Below are positions 7,875 through 16,503 of a stretch of 64,000 nt of DNA, one piece after another (position 1 is the stretch's first letter; every line of letters starts with the position of its first letter). A model generated the notes under the pieces. That model had not been told where the DNA came from and did not search any database. It was given only the letters and a program-made list of their open reading frames with translations. The stretch is from Microbacterium sp. GCS4. GTDB taxonomy: Bacteria; Actinomycetota; Actinomycetes; Actinomycetales; Microbacteriaceae. Location of the stretch: assembly GCF_001262495.1 (NCBI RefSeq), contig NZ_LGYE01000001.1:1178001-1242000 (forward strand). Direction: 5' to 3'. Made by a program: the position numbers and the translations under genes.

Positions 7875-8854
7875 TGCGGCGGGAGGGGCGGAGCCGGCGG
7901 ATACGTCCCCGGGCCTTCGGGCGCCGGAGGCGTGGACGGGGGCGAGCTCGTCGGGGCGGCAGGAGCCGGCGGCACGGGAGGCGGCGGCGTCGGAGACGCA
8001 CCGGCCTGCGGGTACGGCGCCACGGGGAACGGCTGCGGCGCCGGCGCCGGGGCCGCGAGCTGCGGGTGCGCGGGAGTCAGCGCCGACGGCTGGCCCGTGT
8101 AGTAGGCGTTCCAGTCCGGCGACCCGTCGGGAAGAGCGGGCAGCGGTGTCACGCCGTCGGCGTACGTCGGCCAGGCGGGAGCGGTCGCGACGCCCTGGGC
8201 CACCGCAGCAGGCTTCTTGGGGGCGAACAGCGCGTTCAGCAGCGGGATGAGGGTGGTCCCGACCGCCGCGAGGATCGTGAGCGCCACCACGATGCGCCAG
8301 TACAGCTCGCTGTAGTCGAACGTGTGCGGGAACGTGAGGAAGAACACCAGCATCCCCACGAGTCCGGCGAGGAACACCAACGTGACGATGTAGATGACCC
8401 GGGTGAACGTCGTGCGGTGACGTTCGGCGGCGGGGGTGAACAGGCGGACGTGCAACAGAGCCAGCTGCAGGATGCCGACCACGAGGAGCAGCTGGAAGAA
8501 CCGCTCCGCTCCCGTGAAGAACATGCCGTCCTCGGGAAGCCAGATCTTCACCGCCCCGACCAGCAGCGCGACGATCCAGCTGACCATGCTCGCCAGCGCG
8601 AGCCAGTCCGGACGGTTGGGCGCGAGTCCCGCTTCCAGGATCGCGATTCCCGCGAACGCCGCGAGCAGCAGGATCGTGAGGAAGGCGCGGCCGATGAGAC
8701 CGTCCTGGTCACCGATCAGCACCCAGATGACGCACACGAGAGCGGCTGCGATGAGAGCGCCGATCGCGATCCAGATCGCTCCTCTGATGAGGAGTGACAT
8801 GTTCTTCTTCTCGACCAGCTGCGGCGGCTGCTGGGCGATCTCCGGCTGGGACAT
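7871..8854 (-). CDS. Six-helix membrane protein with a proline-rich C-terminus
   Basis: A 327-residue integral membrane protein of unknown function. I count about six hydrophobic helices between residues 20 and 230, then a tail of about 90 residues rich in Pro, Ala and Tyr. I chose the ATG at 8854 because AGAGGA stands 5 bases upstream; an ATG at 8887 would add NATPLNERNA without a site. It overlaps the IMPase start, so the two form an operon. No catalytic motif is visible. Confidence 0.75.
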   Translation of the reverse strand: MSQPEIAQQPPQLVEKKNMSLLIRGAIWIAIGALIAAALVCVIWVLIGDQDGLIGRAFLTILLLAAFAGIAILEAGLAPNRPDWLALASMVSWIVALLVGAVKIWLPEDGMFFTGAERFFQLLLVVGILQLALLHVRLFTPAAERHRTTFTRVIYIVTLVFLAGLVGMLVFFLTFPHTFDYSELYWRIVVALTILAAVGTTLIPLLNALFAPKKPAAVAQGVATAPAWPTYADGVTPLPALPDGSPDWNAYYTGQPSALTPAHPQLAAPAPAPQPFPVAPYPQAGASPTPPPPVPPAPAAPTSSPPSTPPAPEGPGTYPPAPPLPPQ

Positions 8855-8981
8855 CGCGTTCCTCTCGTTGAGCGGCGTTGCGTTCATCCTTGCACGGAGG
8901 CCGCCCGAACCGCCGTGCCGAACCGCGATCCCTCCGGCATCCGGGATGGATCGCCGTCCTGGCCGCGATGTGGAGGAGGGG

Positions 8982-9776
8982 TCAGCGCGACCCGCCACTG
9001 GACGAGGCGAAGGCGGCGATGCGCGCCTGCGCGTCCGGCGTGGCCATGGCCGCCCCGATGGATCGCGCCTCCTCGGTGAGCTGCTCCGCGAACGTGCGCT
9101 CGGGCTGCGAGCGCACGAGTCGCTTGGCGTGACCGTATGCCGCGGCGGCGCCGTCGAGCCAGAACCGGGCGATCTCCTCCGCACGCTGACGGACGAGCAC
9201 CGCCTCGGCCGCAGCATCCTCACCGGCGACCGCCTCGGCCGCGAGGCCCCAGTCGACCGCCTCCTCGGACGTGAGCAGGCGATCCTGCAGCACGAGCTGG
9301 AGCGCACGCCGCTGACCGACTGCGCGGGCGAGCTGCGCCGACACCGAAAGATCGGGGGTCAGGCCGATGTTCGCGTACAGGCTGCCGAGCTTCGAGCGCG
9401 CGCCGATGACGGCGTAGTCGCTGCTCAGCAGGATGCCGAGTCCGCCACCCGCCGTCGTGCCGTGAGCCGCCACGACGACCGGCACCGAGGACTCGGTGAG
9501 GGCGCGGATGCCGGTGTTGATGACCTCGGCGAGCGCCGCGATGTCCGTCGCGGAGCCACCGGTCGTCGCCATCTCGATCACGTCGCCGCCGGCGCAGAAC
9601 GCGGGACCGGCGGCGTCGATCAGCACGGCGCGCACGTCATCCCTCGTGGTGGCCTCCACCGTGGCGTCGCGCCATGCGTGCGCCAGCTCGGCGTTGAAGG
9701 CGTTCAACCGTTCCGGACGGTTCAGCGTGAGCCTCGCCAGCCCCTCGTCGACGGTGGACAGGATGACATCGCTCAT
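8982..9776 (-). CDS. Enoyl-CoA hydratase/isomerase (crotonase) family protein
   Basis: A 264-residue crotonase-fold enzyme acting on acyl-CoA thioesters. The oxyanion-hole segments are CAGGD at 61-65 and TTAGGGLG at 107-114. At the second catalytic site it has GLTPD (Asp142) instead of the hydratase Glu, a pattern of isomerase-like members such as PaaG; this favours isomerase or a related reaction over classic beta-oxidation hydratase. AAGGAG lies 5 bases before the ATG at 9776. It is monocistronic, so the pathway is not evident. Confidence 0.85.
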   Translation of the reverse strand: MSDVILSTVDEGLARLTLNRPERLNAFNAELAHAWRDATVEATTRDDVRAVLIDAAGPAFCAGGDVIEMATTGGSATDIAALAEVINTGIRALTESSVPVVVAAHGTTAGGGLGILLSSDYAVIGARSKLGSLYANIGLTPDLSVSAQLARAVGQRRALQLVLQDRLLTSEEAVDWGLAAEAVAGEDAAAEAVLVRQRAEEIARFWLDGAAAAYGHAKRLVRSQPERTFAEQLTEEARSIGAAMATPDAQARIAAFASSSGGSR

Positions 9777-9822
9777 GGCTTCTCCTTCGAGCACAGGACG
9801 TATGCCCCCAGGCTAATCACGA

Positions 9823-10314
9823 TCAGGACGCGCTCCACACGCGAGCGGCGAACGCCTCCATACGACGGCGCGTGCCGTCGAGGCGGAAGTCCACCTGACC
9901 AGCGGCCCGCACCTCGTTCGGCGCCAGCGGATGCGCGAGCCGCACGTTCTCGTGGCACGACAGGTCGGCGCAGATGTAGGTGCCGACGGAGTCGCCTCGT
10001 GCTCCGGCATCCCCCGTCCGCCGTGCGGCGAACAGCGAGACCTGGTTGCCCGGCTGCATCGTGTGGCAGATGTTGCACATGCCCGATCGCGCTCGCCCGG
10101 GATCCGTGGAACGCAGCACGATCCCGGCGACGCCGCCGTCGTGCTGGACGAGGATGTAGCCGCGGCGTCCCGCGCTGGGGTCGCGCCACGAGAAGAAGTC
10201 GAGGTAGTCCCAGTCGATCAGCATGAAGTCGTGCGGCATCTCCATGACCCGCATCTCGTCGGCATCCGCGTTGACGAAGGACGCACGGACCTCTGCCTCG
10301 GTGAGCGCTCGCAT
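9823..10314 (-). CDS. FBP-domain (FusB/EF-G-binding type) zinc-finger protein
   Basis: A 163-residue protein matching the C-terminal treble-clef zinc domain of FusB-type proteins, which bind elongation factor G and rescue it from fusidic acid in firmicutes. The four zinc ligands are Cys80 and Cys83 (CNIC) and Cys115 and Cys120 (CADLSC). The ATG at 10314 follows a TAGACT box by 6 bases, so the mRNA is probably leaderless. In actinobacteria this family is common and its role is not settled; I infer EF-G binding from the fold only. Confidence 0.8.
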   Translation of the reverse strand: MRALTEAEVRASFVNADADEMRVMEMPHDFMLIDWDYLDFFSWRDPSAGRRGYILVQHDGGVAGIVLRSTDPGRARSGMCNICHTMQPGNQVSLFAARRTGDAGARGDSVGTYICADLSCHENVRLAHPLAPNEVRAAGQVDFRLDGTRRRMEAFAARVWSAS

Positions 10315-10354
10315 CCGCCCAGTCTAGGCAGGTCGAGGACAGAGGCGGCCCGGC

Positions 10355-10789
10355 CTAGGCGGGCAGGAGCTCGGCCCGCCGCAGGGTGCGCAGCAGGGCG
10401 CGCGGCGGATGCGGTCGATCGAGCAGCGACGGCCGGACGATCGCCGCGATGCCGGCCACGGTCGCGCGGACCTCGTCGCCGTCACGCCGCAGCAGACGGA
10501 TCGTCGCCAGTGCGTCGATCCGAGGACGCTGCCGTGCAGCGGCGAAGGGGCCTCGTGCTCGGGTGGCGTCGATGACGGCCGTCTCGGTCAGAGGCTCTCC
10601 GCCACGCAGCTCGTGCTCGACGATCATGGCGAGGATCGCGCGCTGGCGGGCGCAGAGGTCGAGACCCCGGCGGTCGCCCCGCACGAGCTCCTCGTCGATG
10701 CTGAGATCGAGCACGGCGCGCCGCTGGAGGAGGGCCGCACCCTCTGCATCGCCGCTCACCGTGCCGTCCTGCGTGCTGATCGTCGTCAT
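10355..10789 (-). CDS. Hypothetical protein, possible winged-helix
   Basis: A 144-residue protein with no recognised family. Residues 55-120 (helical, then RIDALATIRLLRRDGDEVRA) resemble a winged helix with a short wing, but this is a weak impression. The start is unsure: the ATG at 10789 has only AGG one base upstream and GGAG 15 bases upstream, while 10819 is another option. It lies 53 bases or less after the BASS transporter gene and could share its transcript. Confidence 0.55.
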   Translation of the reverse strand: MTTISTQDGTVSGDAEGAALLQRRAVLDLSIDEELVRGDRRGLDLCARQRAILAMIVEHELRGGEPLTETAVIDATRARGPFAAARQRPRIDALATIRLLRRDGDEVRATVAGIAAIVRPSLLDRPHPPRALLRTLRRAELLPA

Positions 10790-10841
10790 ACCTATGAGAC
10801 GCGCTCCGCGGCACTTCATTACGCGACGCGCCGATGCGATC

Positions 10842-11705
10842 TCAGGTCTCCGACGCCGGGCGCTCGCGGATCAGGAAGCCGAAGCCGAACGCGATGAAGA
10901 ACATCAGCACTCCGTAGACGGCGGCGGGGAGGCTCAACTCGACGGAGCCGAGCACGGACTGCGCGATCACGATGGCGAGGGTGGCGTTGTGGATGCCGAT
11001 CTCGAACGAGGACGCGATCGCCTGTCGCCGCCCGACGCGGAGCAGTCGAGGCACCAGGAACCCGATCCCGAGACTGATGAGGCAGAACAGCACGGTGATG
11101 AGCGCGAGCCGGGTGAAGTTGTCGACGAGCAGCGCCCAGTTCGAGGCGACCGCGCCGGCGATCACGACGATGAGGATCACGACGGAGGCGATGCGCACCG
11201 GCCGGTCCATGCCGGAGGCGAAGCGCGGCCAGAGCCGCCGGATGAGCATGCCGACGGCGACGGGCAGCAGCACGATCGCGAACACCTCGAGCGCTTTGGA
11301 CCACTGGAGTCCGAGCTGGTCGTCGAAGGGCTGGAAGTAGGCGATCGCGAGGTTCGTGATGATGGGCAGGGTGATGACCGCGATCACCGAGTTCACTGCC
11401 GTCAGCGAGATGTTGAGCGCGATGTCGCCGCGAAACAGGTGGCTGTAGAGGTTGGCCGTGGTCCCGCCCGGCGACGCGGCGAGCATCATCATGCCGACCG
11501 CGAGCACGGGCGGCAGCTGGAACAGGAGCACGAGCCCGAAGCAGATCGCCGGCAGGAGCACGAGTTGGCACAGCAGGGCGATCAGCACCGCCTTCGGCTG
11601 CCTGAGCACGCGCGCGAAGTCGGCGAGGGTGAGGCTGAGCCCGAGTCCCAGCATGATGATGCCCAGTGCGACGGGCAGTCCGATGGTGGTCAACGCTGAT
11701 CCCAT
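10842..11705 (-). CDS. Bile acid:sodium symporter (BASS) family transporter
   Basis: A 287-residue membrane transporter with 9-10 predicted helices. Family hallmarks are SPGGTTANLYSHLFRGDIAL near residues 78-97 and FEIGIHNATLAI near 234-245, both in the crossing region that binds sodium in this fold. Bacterial members import organic anions such as pantoate, 2-oxo acids or sulfonates; the substrate here is unknown. It starts at ATG 11705 with no clear ribosome site and ends just before the small hypothetical gene. Confidence 0.88.
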   Translation of the reverse strand: MGSALTTIGLPVALGIIMLGLGLSLTLADFARVLRQPKAVLIALLCQLVLLPAICFGLVLLFQLPPVLAVGMMMLAASPGGTTANLYSHLFRGDIALNISLTAVNSVIAVITLPIITNLAIAYFQPFDDQLGLQWSKALEVFAIVLLPVAVGMLIRRLWPRFASGMDRPVRIASVVILIVVIAGAVASNWALLVDNFTRLALITVLFCLISLGIGFLVPRLLRVGRRQAIASSFEIGIHNATLAIVIAQSVLGSVELSLPAAVYGVLMFFIAFGFGFLIRERPASET

Positions 11706-11774
11706 GGCACTCAGTGTGGCGGATGCAGGACCTCGGTGTCACGCATCCGCCGTCCGTCCTCCGACGGCGCGGTA

Positions 11775-12482
11775 TCAGTCGGCGGCGCGCTGCATGGCCT
11801 CGTCCGCTTCGGAGACGATGTCGCGCATCGCGGCGGCGGCCGCTTCGGCCTCCCCGCTCGCGACCGCGAAGGCGACGTCGCGGTGCCATTGGACGGCGCT
11901 CTGGTTCGCGACGTGTGGCATCAGGTCGTGGAGCGTGCGGCCGCGCAGCACGGCTTCGACGGTGTCTCCGAGCGCGGCGAGCATCGAGTTGCCCGAGGCC
12001 TCGAGCAGGAGCCGGTGAAAGTGCACGTCGGCCGCAAGGTACCGCTCGCGATCCGCCTCATGGTCCTCCTGCCCCATCTCGACGACGAGCGAGACGAGGT
12101 CGACCTTCTGCGCTGCGGTCGCGTGGTCGGCGGCGAGCCGTGCTGCGAGGGGCTCGATCGCCGCCCGCAGTTGACTGAGCTCGCGGAGCTGCTCGTCGCG
12201 ACCCGGGCCGTCGAGCCGCCAGGCGATCACCTCGGGGGCATAGACGTTCCAGTCGCCGCGAGGACGGACCTCCACCCCCGACTTGCGCCGCACCCACACG
12301 AGCCCGAAGGACTCCAGCACACGCACGGCCTCTCGTGCGGCCGATCGGGACACCCCTCGCCGTTCGGCGATCTCGACCGTGAGCATCCGCGACCCTGGCC
12401 CGTGCACGCCGTCGACGATCGCGCGCCCGAGTTCGTCCACGAGGGAGTCGTGCACGGGACTGCCGATCCGAGGAGCACTCAT
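11775..12482 (-). CDS. FadR-subfamily GntR regulator of the gluconate genes
   Basis: A 235-residue GntR-family regulator: winged helix at residues 8-75 (with RGVSRSAAREAVRVLES as recognition helix) and an all-helical FCD ligand domain from about 95 to 225. It diverges from a gluconate permease and gluconokinase, so it is very probably their repressor, with gluconate or its phosphate as inducer. The ATG at 12482 follows CATACT by 6 bases, indicating a leaderless message. Two matching palindromes (ATGT-N3-ACAT) lie between it and the permease. Confidence 0.88.
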   Translation of the reverse strand: MSAPRIGSPVHDSLVDELGRAIVDGVHGPGSRMLTVEIAERRGVSRSAAREAVRVLESFGLVWVRRKSGVEVRPRGDWNVYAPEVIAWRLDGPGRDEQLRELSQLRAAIEPLAARLAADHATAAQKVDLVSLVVEMGQEDHEADRERYLAADVHFHRLLLEASGNSMLAALGDTVEAVLRGRTLHDLMPHVANQSAVQWHRDVAFAVASGEAEAAAAAMRDIVSEADEAMQRAAD

Positions 12483-12542
12483 ACGACGAGTATGCCGCTG
12501 GCGGGCCGATCAGGACGAGCCTGTGCGCTAACTCCTGCGGAT

Positions 12543-12587
12543 ATGTTGCACATGTCGTGGGATGCGTGCTTATTATGTACGACATAA
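12543..12587. promoter_or_regulatory. Paired GntR operators before the gluconate permease
   Basis: Two inverted repeats of the form ATGT-N3-ACAT: ATGTTGCACAT (12543-12553) and ATGTACGACAT (12575-12585), the latter extended to TTATGT-ACG-ACATAA (12573-12587). Their centres are 32 bp apart. The spacing and form suit FadR-type GntR dimers. Assignment to the adjacent regulator is inference. Confidence 0.7.
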
Positions 12588-12618
12588 GGCCGTTTCATCG
12601 CCCGGATCAAGGAAGCTC

Positions 12619-14028
12619 ATGGCATCGCTCATCCCGACCACCAGCACGCTCGCGGCAGCCGCCGGCGAGACCGCTGCGCCCACCCAGCCCGCAGCCCAGC
12701 TCATCGCCGCCGCCGTCATCGGCATCGCGATCATCATCGTGCTCATCACCTGGGTCAAACTGCACCCGTTCCTGTCGCTCACGGTCGGCGCGCTCGCGAC
12801 CGGCGCGATCGCCGGCATGGACATCGGCGCCTCGGTCACGAGCTTCTCGACCGGCTTCGGCTCGACCATGGGCGGCGTGGGCATCCTCATCGCGCTCGGC
12901 GCGATCTACGGCAAGCTCCTCGCGGACTCCGGCGGCGCCGACCGCATCGTCGACACGCTCGTATCGAGGGCGAGCGCCCGCTCCCTCCCGTGGGTCATGG
13001 GTCTGATCGGCGCCGTGATCGGCCTGCCGATGTTCTTCGAGGTCGGCCTCGTGCTGCTCGTGCCCGTGATCATCCTCGTCGCACGACGCTCGGGCCAGTC
13101 GCTCATGCGCATCGCGATCCCCACGCTCGCCGGCCTCTCGGCGATGCACGGTCTCGTGCCCCCGCACCCCGGCCCGCTCGCGGCCATCGACGCGCTCGGC
13201 GCGAACCTCGGGCTCACCCTCGCGTTCGGTGTGATCGTCGCGATCCCCGCCGTCATCATCTCCGGGCCGCTGTTCGCGCGGTTCGCGGCCCGCTGGGTCG
13301 ACGTCCCCGTCCCGGACCTGTTCGTCACCGCGGAGGACTCCGGCGAGGAGGCGAAGCGCCGCCCCTCGTTCGGCGCCACGCTGTTCAGCATCCTGCTCCC
13401 CGTGTTCCTCATGCTCGCGAAGGCGATCGCCGACATCGGCGCCGCCGGATCCGACGCGCCGTGGAAGCTGGCCCTCGACTTCCTCGGCACCCCCGTCATC
13501 GCCCTTCTGATCGCGGTGATCGCCGGGTTCTTCATCCTCGGCCGCGGAGCCGGGTTCGACCGTCAGCGCATCAACGACATCGTCGGGTCGTCACTCGGCC
13601 CGATCGCCGGCATTCTGCTGATCGTCGGCGCCGGCGGAGGATTCAAGCAGGTGCTGGTCGACACCGGCATCGGCGGCGTGATCGCCGAGTTCGTGTCGGG
13701 ATCCTCCGTCTCGGTGCTGGTGCTCGCATGGCTCGTGGCCGTCGTGATCCGCATCGCCACCGGCTCCGCGACCGTCGCGACCATCACCGCCGCCGGCATC
13801 CTGCAGCCTCTGACCGAGACCCTCGACTCCCCCATGGTCGCGCTCCTCGTGCTGGCGATCGGCTCGGGCTCGGTGTTCCTGTCGCACGTGAACGACGCCG
13901 GGTTCTGGCTCATCAAGGAGTACTTCGGTCTCAGCATCCCCCAGACGCTGAAGTCGTGGACCGTGCTCGAGTGCCTCATCTCGGTCACCGGCCTCGCCGG
14001 CACCCTGCTCTTGAGCCTGGTGGTGTGA
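12619..14028 (+). CDS. gntP: Gluconate:H+ symporter (GntP family)
   Basis: A 469-residue permease of the GntP family that imports gluconate with protons. It has about 12-14 hydrophobic helices and the family segments VPPHPGPLAAI and FLSHVNDAGFWLIKEYFG. I start it at ATG 12619, where AAGGAAG lies 5 bases upstream; the open frame reaches back to 12562 but those codons overlap the operator. It is followed 2 bases later by gluconokinase and diverges from a GntR regulator, forming a standard gluconate-use locus. Confidence 0.93.
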   Translation: MASLIPTTSTLAAAAGETAAPTQPAAQLIAAAVIGIAIIIVLITWVKLHPFLSLTVGALATGAIAGMDIGASVTSFSTGFGSTMGGVGILIALGAIYGKLLADSGGADRIVDTLVSRASARSLPWVMGLIGAVIGLPMFFEVGLVLLVPVIILVARRSGQSLMRIAIPTLAGLSAMHGLVPPHPGPLAAIDALGANLGLTLAFGVIVAIPAVIISGPLFARFAARWVDVPVPDLFVTAEDSGEEAKRRPSFGATLFSILLPVFLMLAKAIADIGAAGSDAPWKLALDFLGTPVIALLIAVIAGFFILGRGAGFDRQRINDIVGSSLGPIAGILLIVGAGGGFKQVLVDTGIGGVIAEFVSGSSVSVLVLAWLVAVVIRIATGSATVATITAAGILQPLTETLDSPMVALLVLAIGSGSVFLSHVNDAGFWLIKEYFGLSIPQTLKSWTVLECLISVTGLAGTLLLSLVV

Positions 14029-14030
14029 CC

Positions 14031-14549
14031 ATGATGGCTGCACAGGCTCCCGTCCTCGTCTTCATGGGCGTCGCCGGCACCGGGAAGTCCACGGTCGCCG
14101 CGATGCTCGCCGGACGCCTGGGATGGACGTTCGAAGAGGGCGACGACCTGCACCCCGAGGCGAACGTCAAGAAGATGGCATCGGGGACCCCTCTCGACGA
14201 CGAGGACCGCTGGCCGTGGCTCGACCGCATCGCGGAATGGATCGACGAGCGGATCGCCGCGGGAGAGCCCGGCATCATCACCTGCTCGGCGCTCAAGCGC
14301 AGCTACCGCGACGTCCTCCGGCGCGACGCCGTGACCTTCGTGCACTTCGCGGGCGACCGCGAGCTCATCCTCGAGCGGATGATGCGACGCCAGGGCCACT
14401 TCATGCCCACGGCGCTGCTCGACTCGCAGTTCGCGACCCTCCAGCCGTTGGATGCCGACGAGAAGGCCATCGAGGTCGCGATCGACGCCACGCCCCAGGA
14501 GCAGACCGCGGAGATCGCGACACGGCTCCGGTTGCACGCCGACTACTGA
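14031..14549 (+). CDS. gntK: Gluconokinase
   Basis: A 172-residue gluconokinase that phosphorylates gluconate to 6-phosphogluconate for the pentose phosphate pathway. The P-loop is GVAGTGKST at residues 13-21, followed by EGDDLHP, CSALKRSYRD and QFATLQPLDADE, all typical of the GntK family. The ATG (14031) is 2 bases after the permease stop; an in-frame GTG at 14025 overlaps that stop and is an alternative, so translation is coupled. A strong bidirectional terminator follows. Confidence 0.95.
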   Translation: MMAAQAPVLVFMGVAGTGKSTVAAMLAGRLGWTFEEGDDLHPEANVKKMASGTPLDDEDRWPWLDRIAEWIDERIAAGEPGIITCSALKRSYRDVLRRDAVTFVHFAGDRELILERMMRRQGHFMPTALLDSQFATLQPLDADEKAIEVAIDATPQEQTAEIATRLRLHADY

Positions 14550-14577
14550 GTACTCGTCCCGCAGGTGTGCGGGCATG

Positions 14578-14617
14578 CGAGAGGGGCGGGGCCGCGCATG
14601 CAGCCCCGCCCCTCTCG
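14578..14617. terminator. Bidirectional terminator between gntK and the CsbD gene
   Basis: A 15-bp perfect GC-rich stem (14578-14592 with 14603-14617) and a 10-base loop sit between two convergent genes. It can act in both directions; T runs are short. Confidence 0.8.
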
Positions 14618-14628
14618 TCGATCGACGC

Positions 14629-14802
14629 TCAGCCGTTGAAGGCGTCCTTGACGTTCTCGCCCGCCTTCTTGACGCTGGCCTTGGCCTGGTCGGCCTTGCC
14701 CTCGGCCTCGAGCTTCTCGTTGTCGGTCACCTTGCCGACGGTCTCCTTCGCCTTGCCGGCGAGGTCCTGAGCGGCGTTCTTGATCTTGTCGTCGAGTCCC
14801 AT
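14629..14802 (-). CDS. CsbD family stress protein
   Basis: A 57-residue protein of the CsbD family: MGLDDKIKNAAQDLAGKAKE at the start, a Gly-Lys-rich repeat pattern, and VKKAGENVKDAFNG at the end. CsbD-like proteins are small, hydrophilic, stress-induced proteins of unclear mechanism; in Bacillus csbD belongs to the sigma-B regulon. AAGGGA lies 7 bases before the ATG at 14802. It sits downstream of the Asp23 envelope operon, which fits a shared stress theme, but a hairpin at 14840 separates them. Confidence 0.88.
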   Translation of the reverse strand: MGLDDKIKNAAQDLAGKAKETVGKVTDNEKLEAEGKADQAKASVKKAGENVKDAFNG

Positions 14803-14839
14803 GAGATGTCCCTTCGTGGTGATGGATGGTGGATCCTGT

Positions 14840-14860
14840 CGGCGAGATGTTCTCTCGCCG
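14840..14860 (-). terminator. Hairpin after the Asp23 operon
   Basis: CGGCGAGA and TCTCGCCG form an 8-bp stem with a 5-base loop between the last gene of the Asp23 operon (stop at 14916) and the CsbD gene. It probably ends the operon or limits read-through. Confidence 0.5.
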
Positions 14861-14915
14861 TCCTATCGACGGCCTGTGAGGAACCGACGATAAGTCTGTG
14901 TACGTCGCCCGACGA

Positions 14916-15530
14916 TCAGGAGAGGCGGCGCTGGTCGTGTGCGAGCCGCGCGCGGAGCCCGGTGTGGATCGACACGTACGTCGCCGTCTCGCGGCCCGTG
15001 AGGGTCGCCAGGTTCGTCAGCAGCCGGTCGAGGTGGTCGACCAGGTCACGCGGGTCGGTGTTCTGCCGCGGGGTGACCGCGACGTGCAGCACCGGCTCGC
15101 GGTGGATGTCGTTCGCCGTGACGCTGGTCGAGAGGATCTCGTCTCGACCAGCGAGCGAGTTCTTGACCGCATCCGACACGAACGACTCGGTGACCGTCAC
15201 CCGCCCGAGCGGATTCTGCGATCCGCTGGAGCGCAGCGCGGTCCTCGACCGACGACCGGCGACGCTCGTGAGCGCGAGGATCAAGAGGACGATCACGACG
15301 ATGATCGCCGCCACAGCGCCGATCGCGATCCAGGAGACGCTGCTTCCTGCGACAGTCGTCGCGGCGATCGCCTGGTCGAGCCAGGACTCGGAGGTCTTTC
15401 CGGCCTCGCTCCAGATCTGGCCGGCCGTCGGCCAGCTCATGATCGTGATGCCCACGGCGCCCAGCGCCAGGAACAGGAGACCGATGATGAACAGCAGGAT
15501 GCGGTTCAGGGCGCGATTCGTGTTGTTCAC
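14916..15530 (-). CDS. Asp23-operon membrane protein with two helices (AmaP-like)
   Basis: A 204-residue protein with two membrane segments (about residues 10-31 and 65-88) followed by a soluble domain of about 110 residues with an alpha/beta pattern. In firmicutes the Asp23 operon encodes AmaP, a two-helix membrane anchor for Asp23; position and topology suggest an equivalent role, which I infer and cannot prove from similarity. It overlaps the preceding gene by ATGA and is the last gene of the operon. Confidence 0.7.
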   Translation of the reverse strand: MNNTNRALNRILLFIIGLLFLALGAVGITIMSWPTAGQIWSEAGKTSESWLDQAIAATTVAGSSVSWIAIGAVAAIIVVIVLLILALTSVAGRRSRTALRSSGSQNPLGRVTVTESFVSDAVKNSLAGRDEILSTSVTANDIHREPVLHVAVTPRQNTDPRDLVDHLDRLLTNLATLTGRETATYVSIHTGLRARLAHDQRRLS

Positions 15531-16111
15531 AGCTCGTCATCCTCCTGAGTCGGGCGTTCGATGCGCACGCGGGTGCGGACGCTGCGGGTGAGACGGTAGG
15601 TCTCGATCTCGGCATCGGCCGCCGACTGCACGGCGGCCTTGTCGACGGGGATGCCGACTCCCGGCCGCACGGTGACGTCGACGCTGCGGTGTCCGACCCC
15701 GACGGTGATGTCCTCGCGGGCGAGCCCCGTCTCCTCGGCGAGGTGCTGGGCGAGAGCGCTCGCGATCACGCCGTTGTCGATCACGACGGCGCGGTCGCCG
15801 GCGTCGATCGTGTGGCGGGAGAGCCTTCCGGGAGTCACGGCCAGCCAGAGGAAGACGAGGCCGATGACGGCGAGCACGACGCTGCCGGCGATGACGAGGC
15901 CGACGGGCTGCGCTGCGGGCAGTCCGACGAGCCAGCCCGCCGCCGCAGCCGGGCCGAGCAGGAGTGCGGGCTGCGCCAGCAGGCTCAGCACGATCTCGAG
16001 CCCGATGTAGGCGAGGGCGAGGATCAGGAGGATGACCGCGACGAACATCGCGACGGTGCGCGGTGAGTGGGTCTCGCGTCGTACGACGCGACGCAGTGCC
16101 GGGCTGGTCAT
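15527..16111 (-). CDS. Asp23-operon membrane protein, DUF6286-like
   Basis: A 194-residue protein with two or three hydrophobic segments (near 20-45, 48-68 and 70-95) and a soluble C-terminal domain (VGVGHRSVDVTVRPGVGIPV) resembling the one in its downstream neighbour, so the two are probably paralogues. I recall this type as DUF6286, seen in actinobacterial Asp23 loci. Start ATG at 16111 overlaps the upstream stop by four bases; the stop overlaps the next start in the same way. Confidence 0.72.
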   Translation of the reverse strand: MTSPALRRVVRRETHSPRTVAMFVAVILLILALAYIGLEIVLSLLAQPALLLGPAAAAGWLVGLPAAQPVGLVIAGSVVLAVIGLVFLWLAVTPGRLSRHTIDAGDRAVVIDNGVIASALAQHLAEETGLAREDITVGVGHRSVDVTVRPGVGIPVDKAAVQSAADAEIETYRLTRSVRTRVRIERPTQEDDEL

Positions 16112-16503
16112 CGCACTCGTCTCCTTTCGGGAATCGTCGCGCCGGTGATGGTCAGCGAGATACGGCTCACATCGCGGCCGAGGATGCCGGTGAGGCGGTG
16201 CTGCAGTTGCTCCTGCAGCGCCTTGGCGCGATCGAGGACGGGGGTGGTGTGGGAGATCGCGACGGTGTCGTCGAGATCGGGGACGGGGAGCGGGCTGGAG
16301 ATGCGGAAGGCGATCCCTGCGCCGCGCTCGATCACGTCGGCCTTCACGTCACTGCGGGAGACGCCGATCAACGACGCGGAGGTCTGCTCCACGACGGTGC
16401 GATAGACGCGTTCCCGCACGGTGACGCGGCCGGGAAGGGCCTCCCCGCCGGTGGCGTGCCCCGAGGGGCCGCCACCGGCGATGACGTTCTGGTCGACGGT
16501 CAT
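16108..16503 (-). CDS. Second Asp23/Gls24-like protein
   Basis: A 131-residue soluble protein with the Asp23-type beta-alpha pattern (ASLIGVSRSDVKADVI and ISLTITGATI) but shorter and more divergent than the first Asp23 protein of the operon. Its ATG overlaps the stop of the small membrane protein (TGATG) and there is no ribosome site of its own, so it depends on coupled translation. The open frame continues upstream to 16800, but that part overlaps real genes in another frame. Confidence 0.72.
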   Translation of the reverse strand: MTVDQNVIAGGGPSGHATGGEALPGRVTVRERVYRTVVEQTSASLIGVSRSDVKADVIERGAGIAFRISSPLPVPDLDDTVAISHTTPVLDRAKALQEQLQHRLTGILGRDVSRISLTITGATIPERRRVR

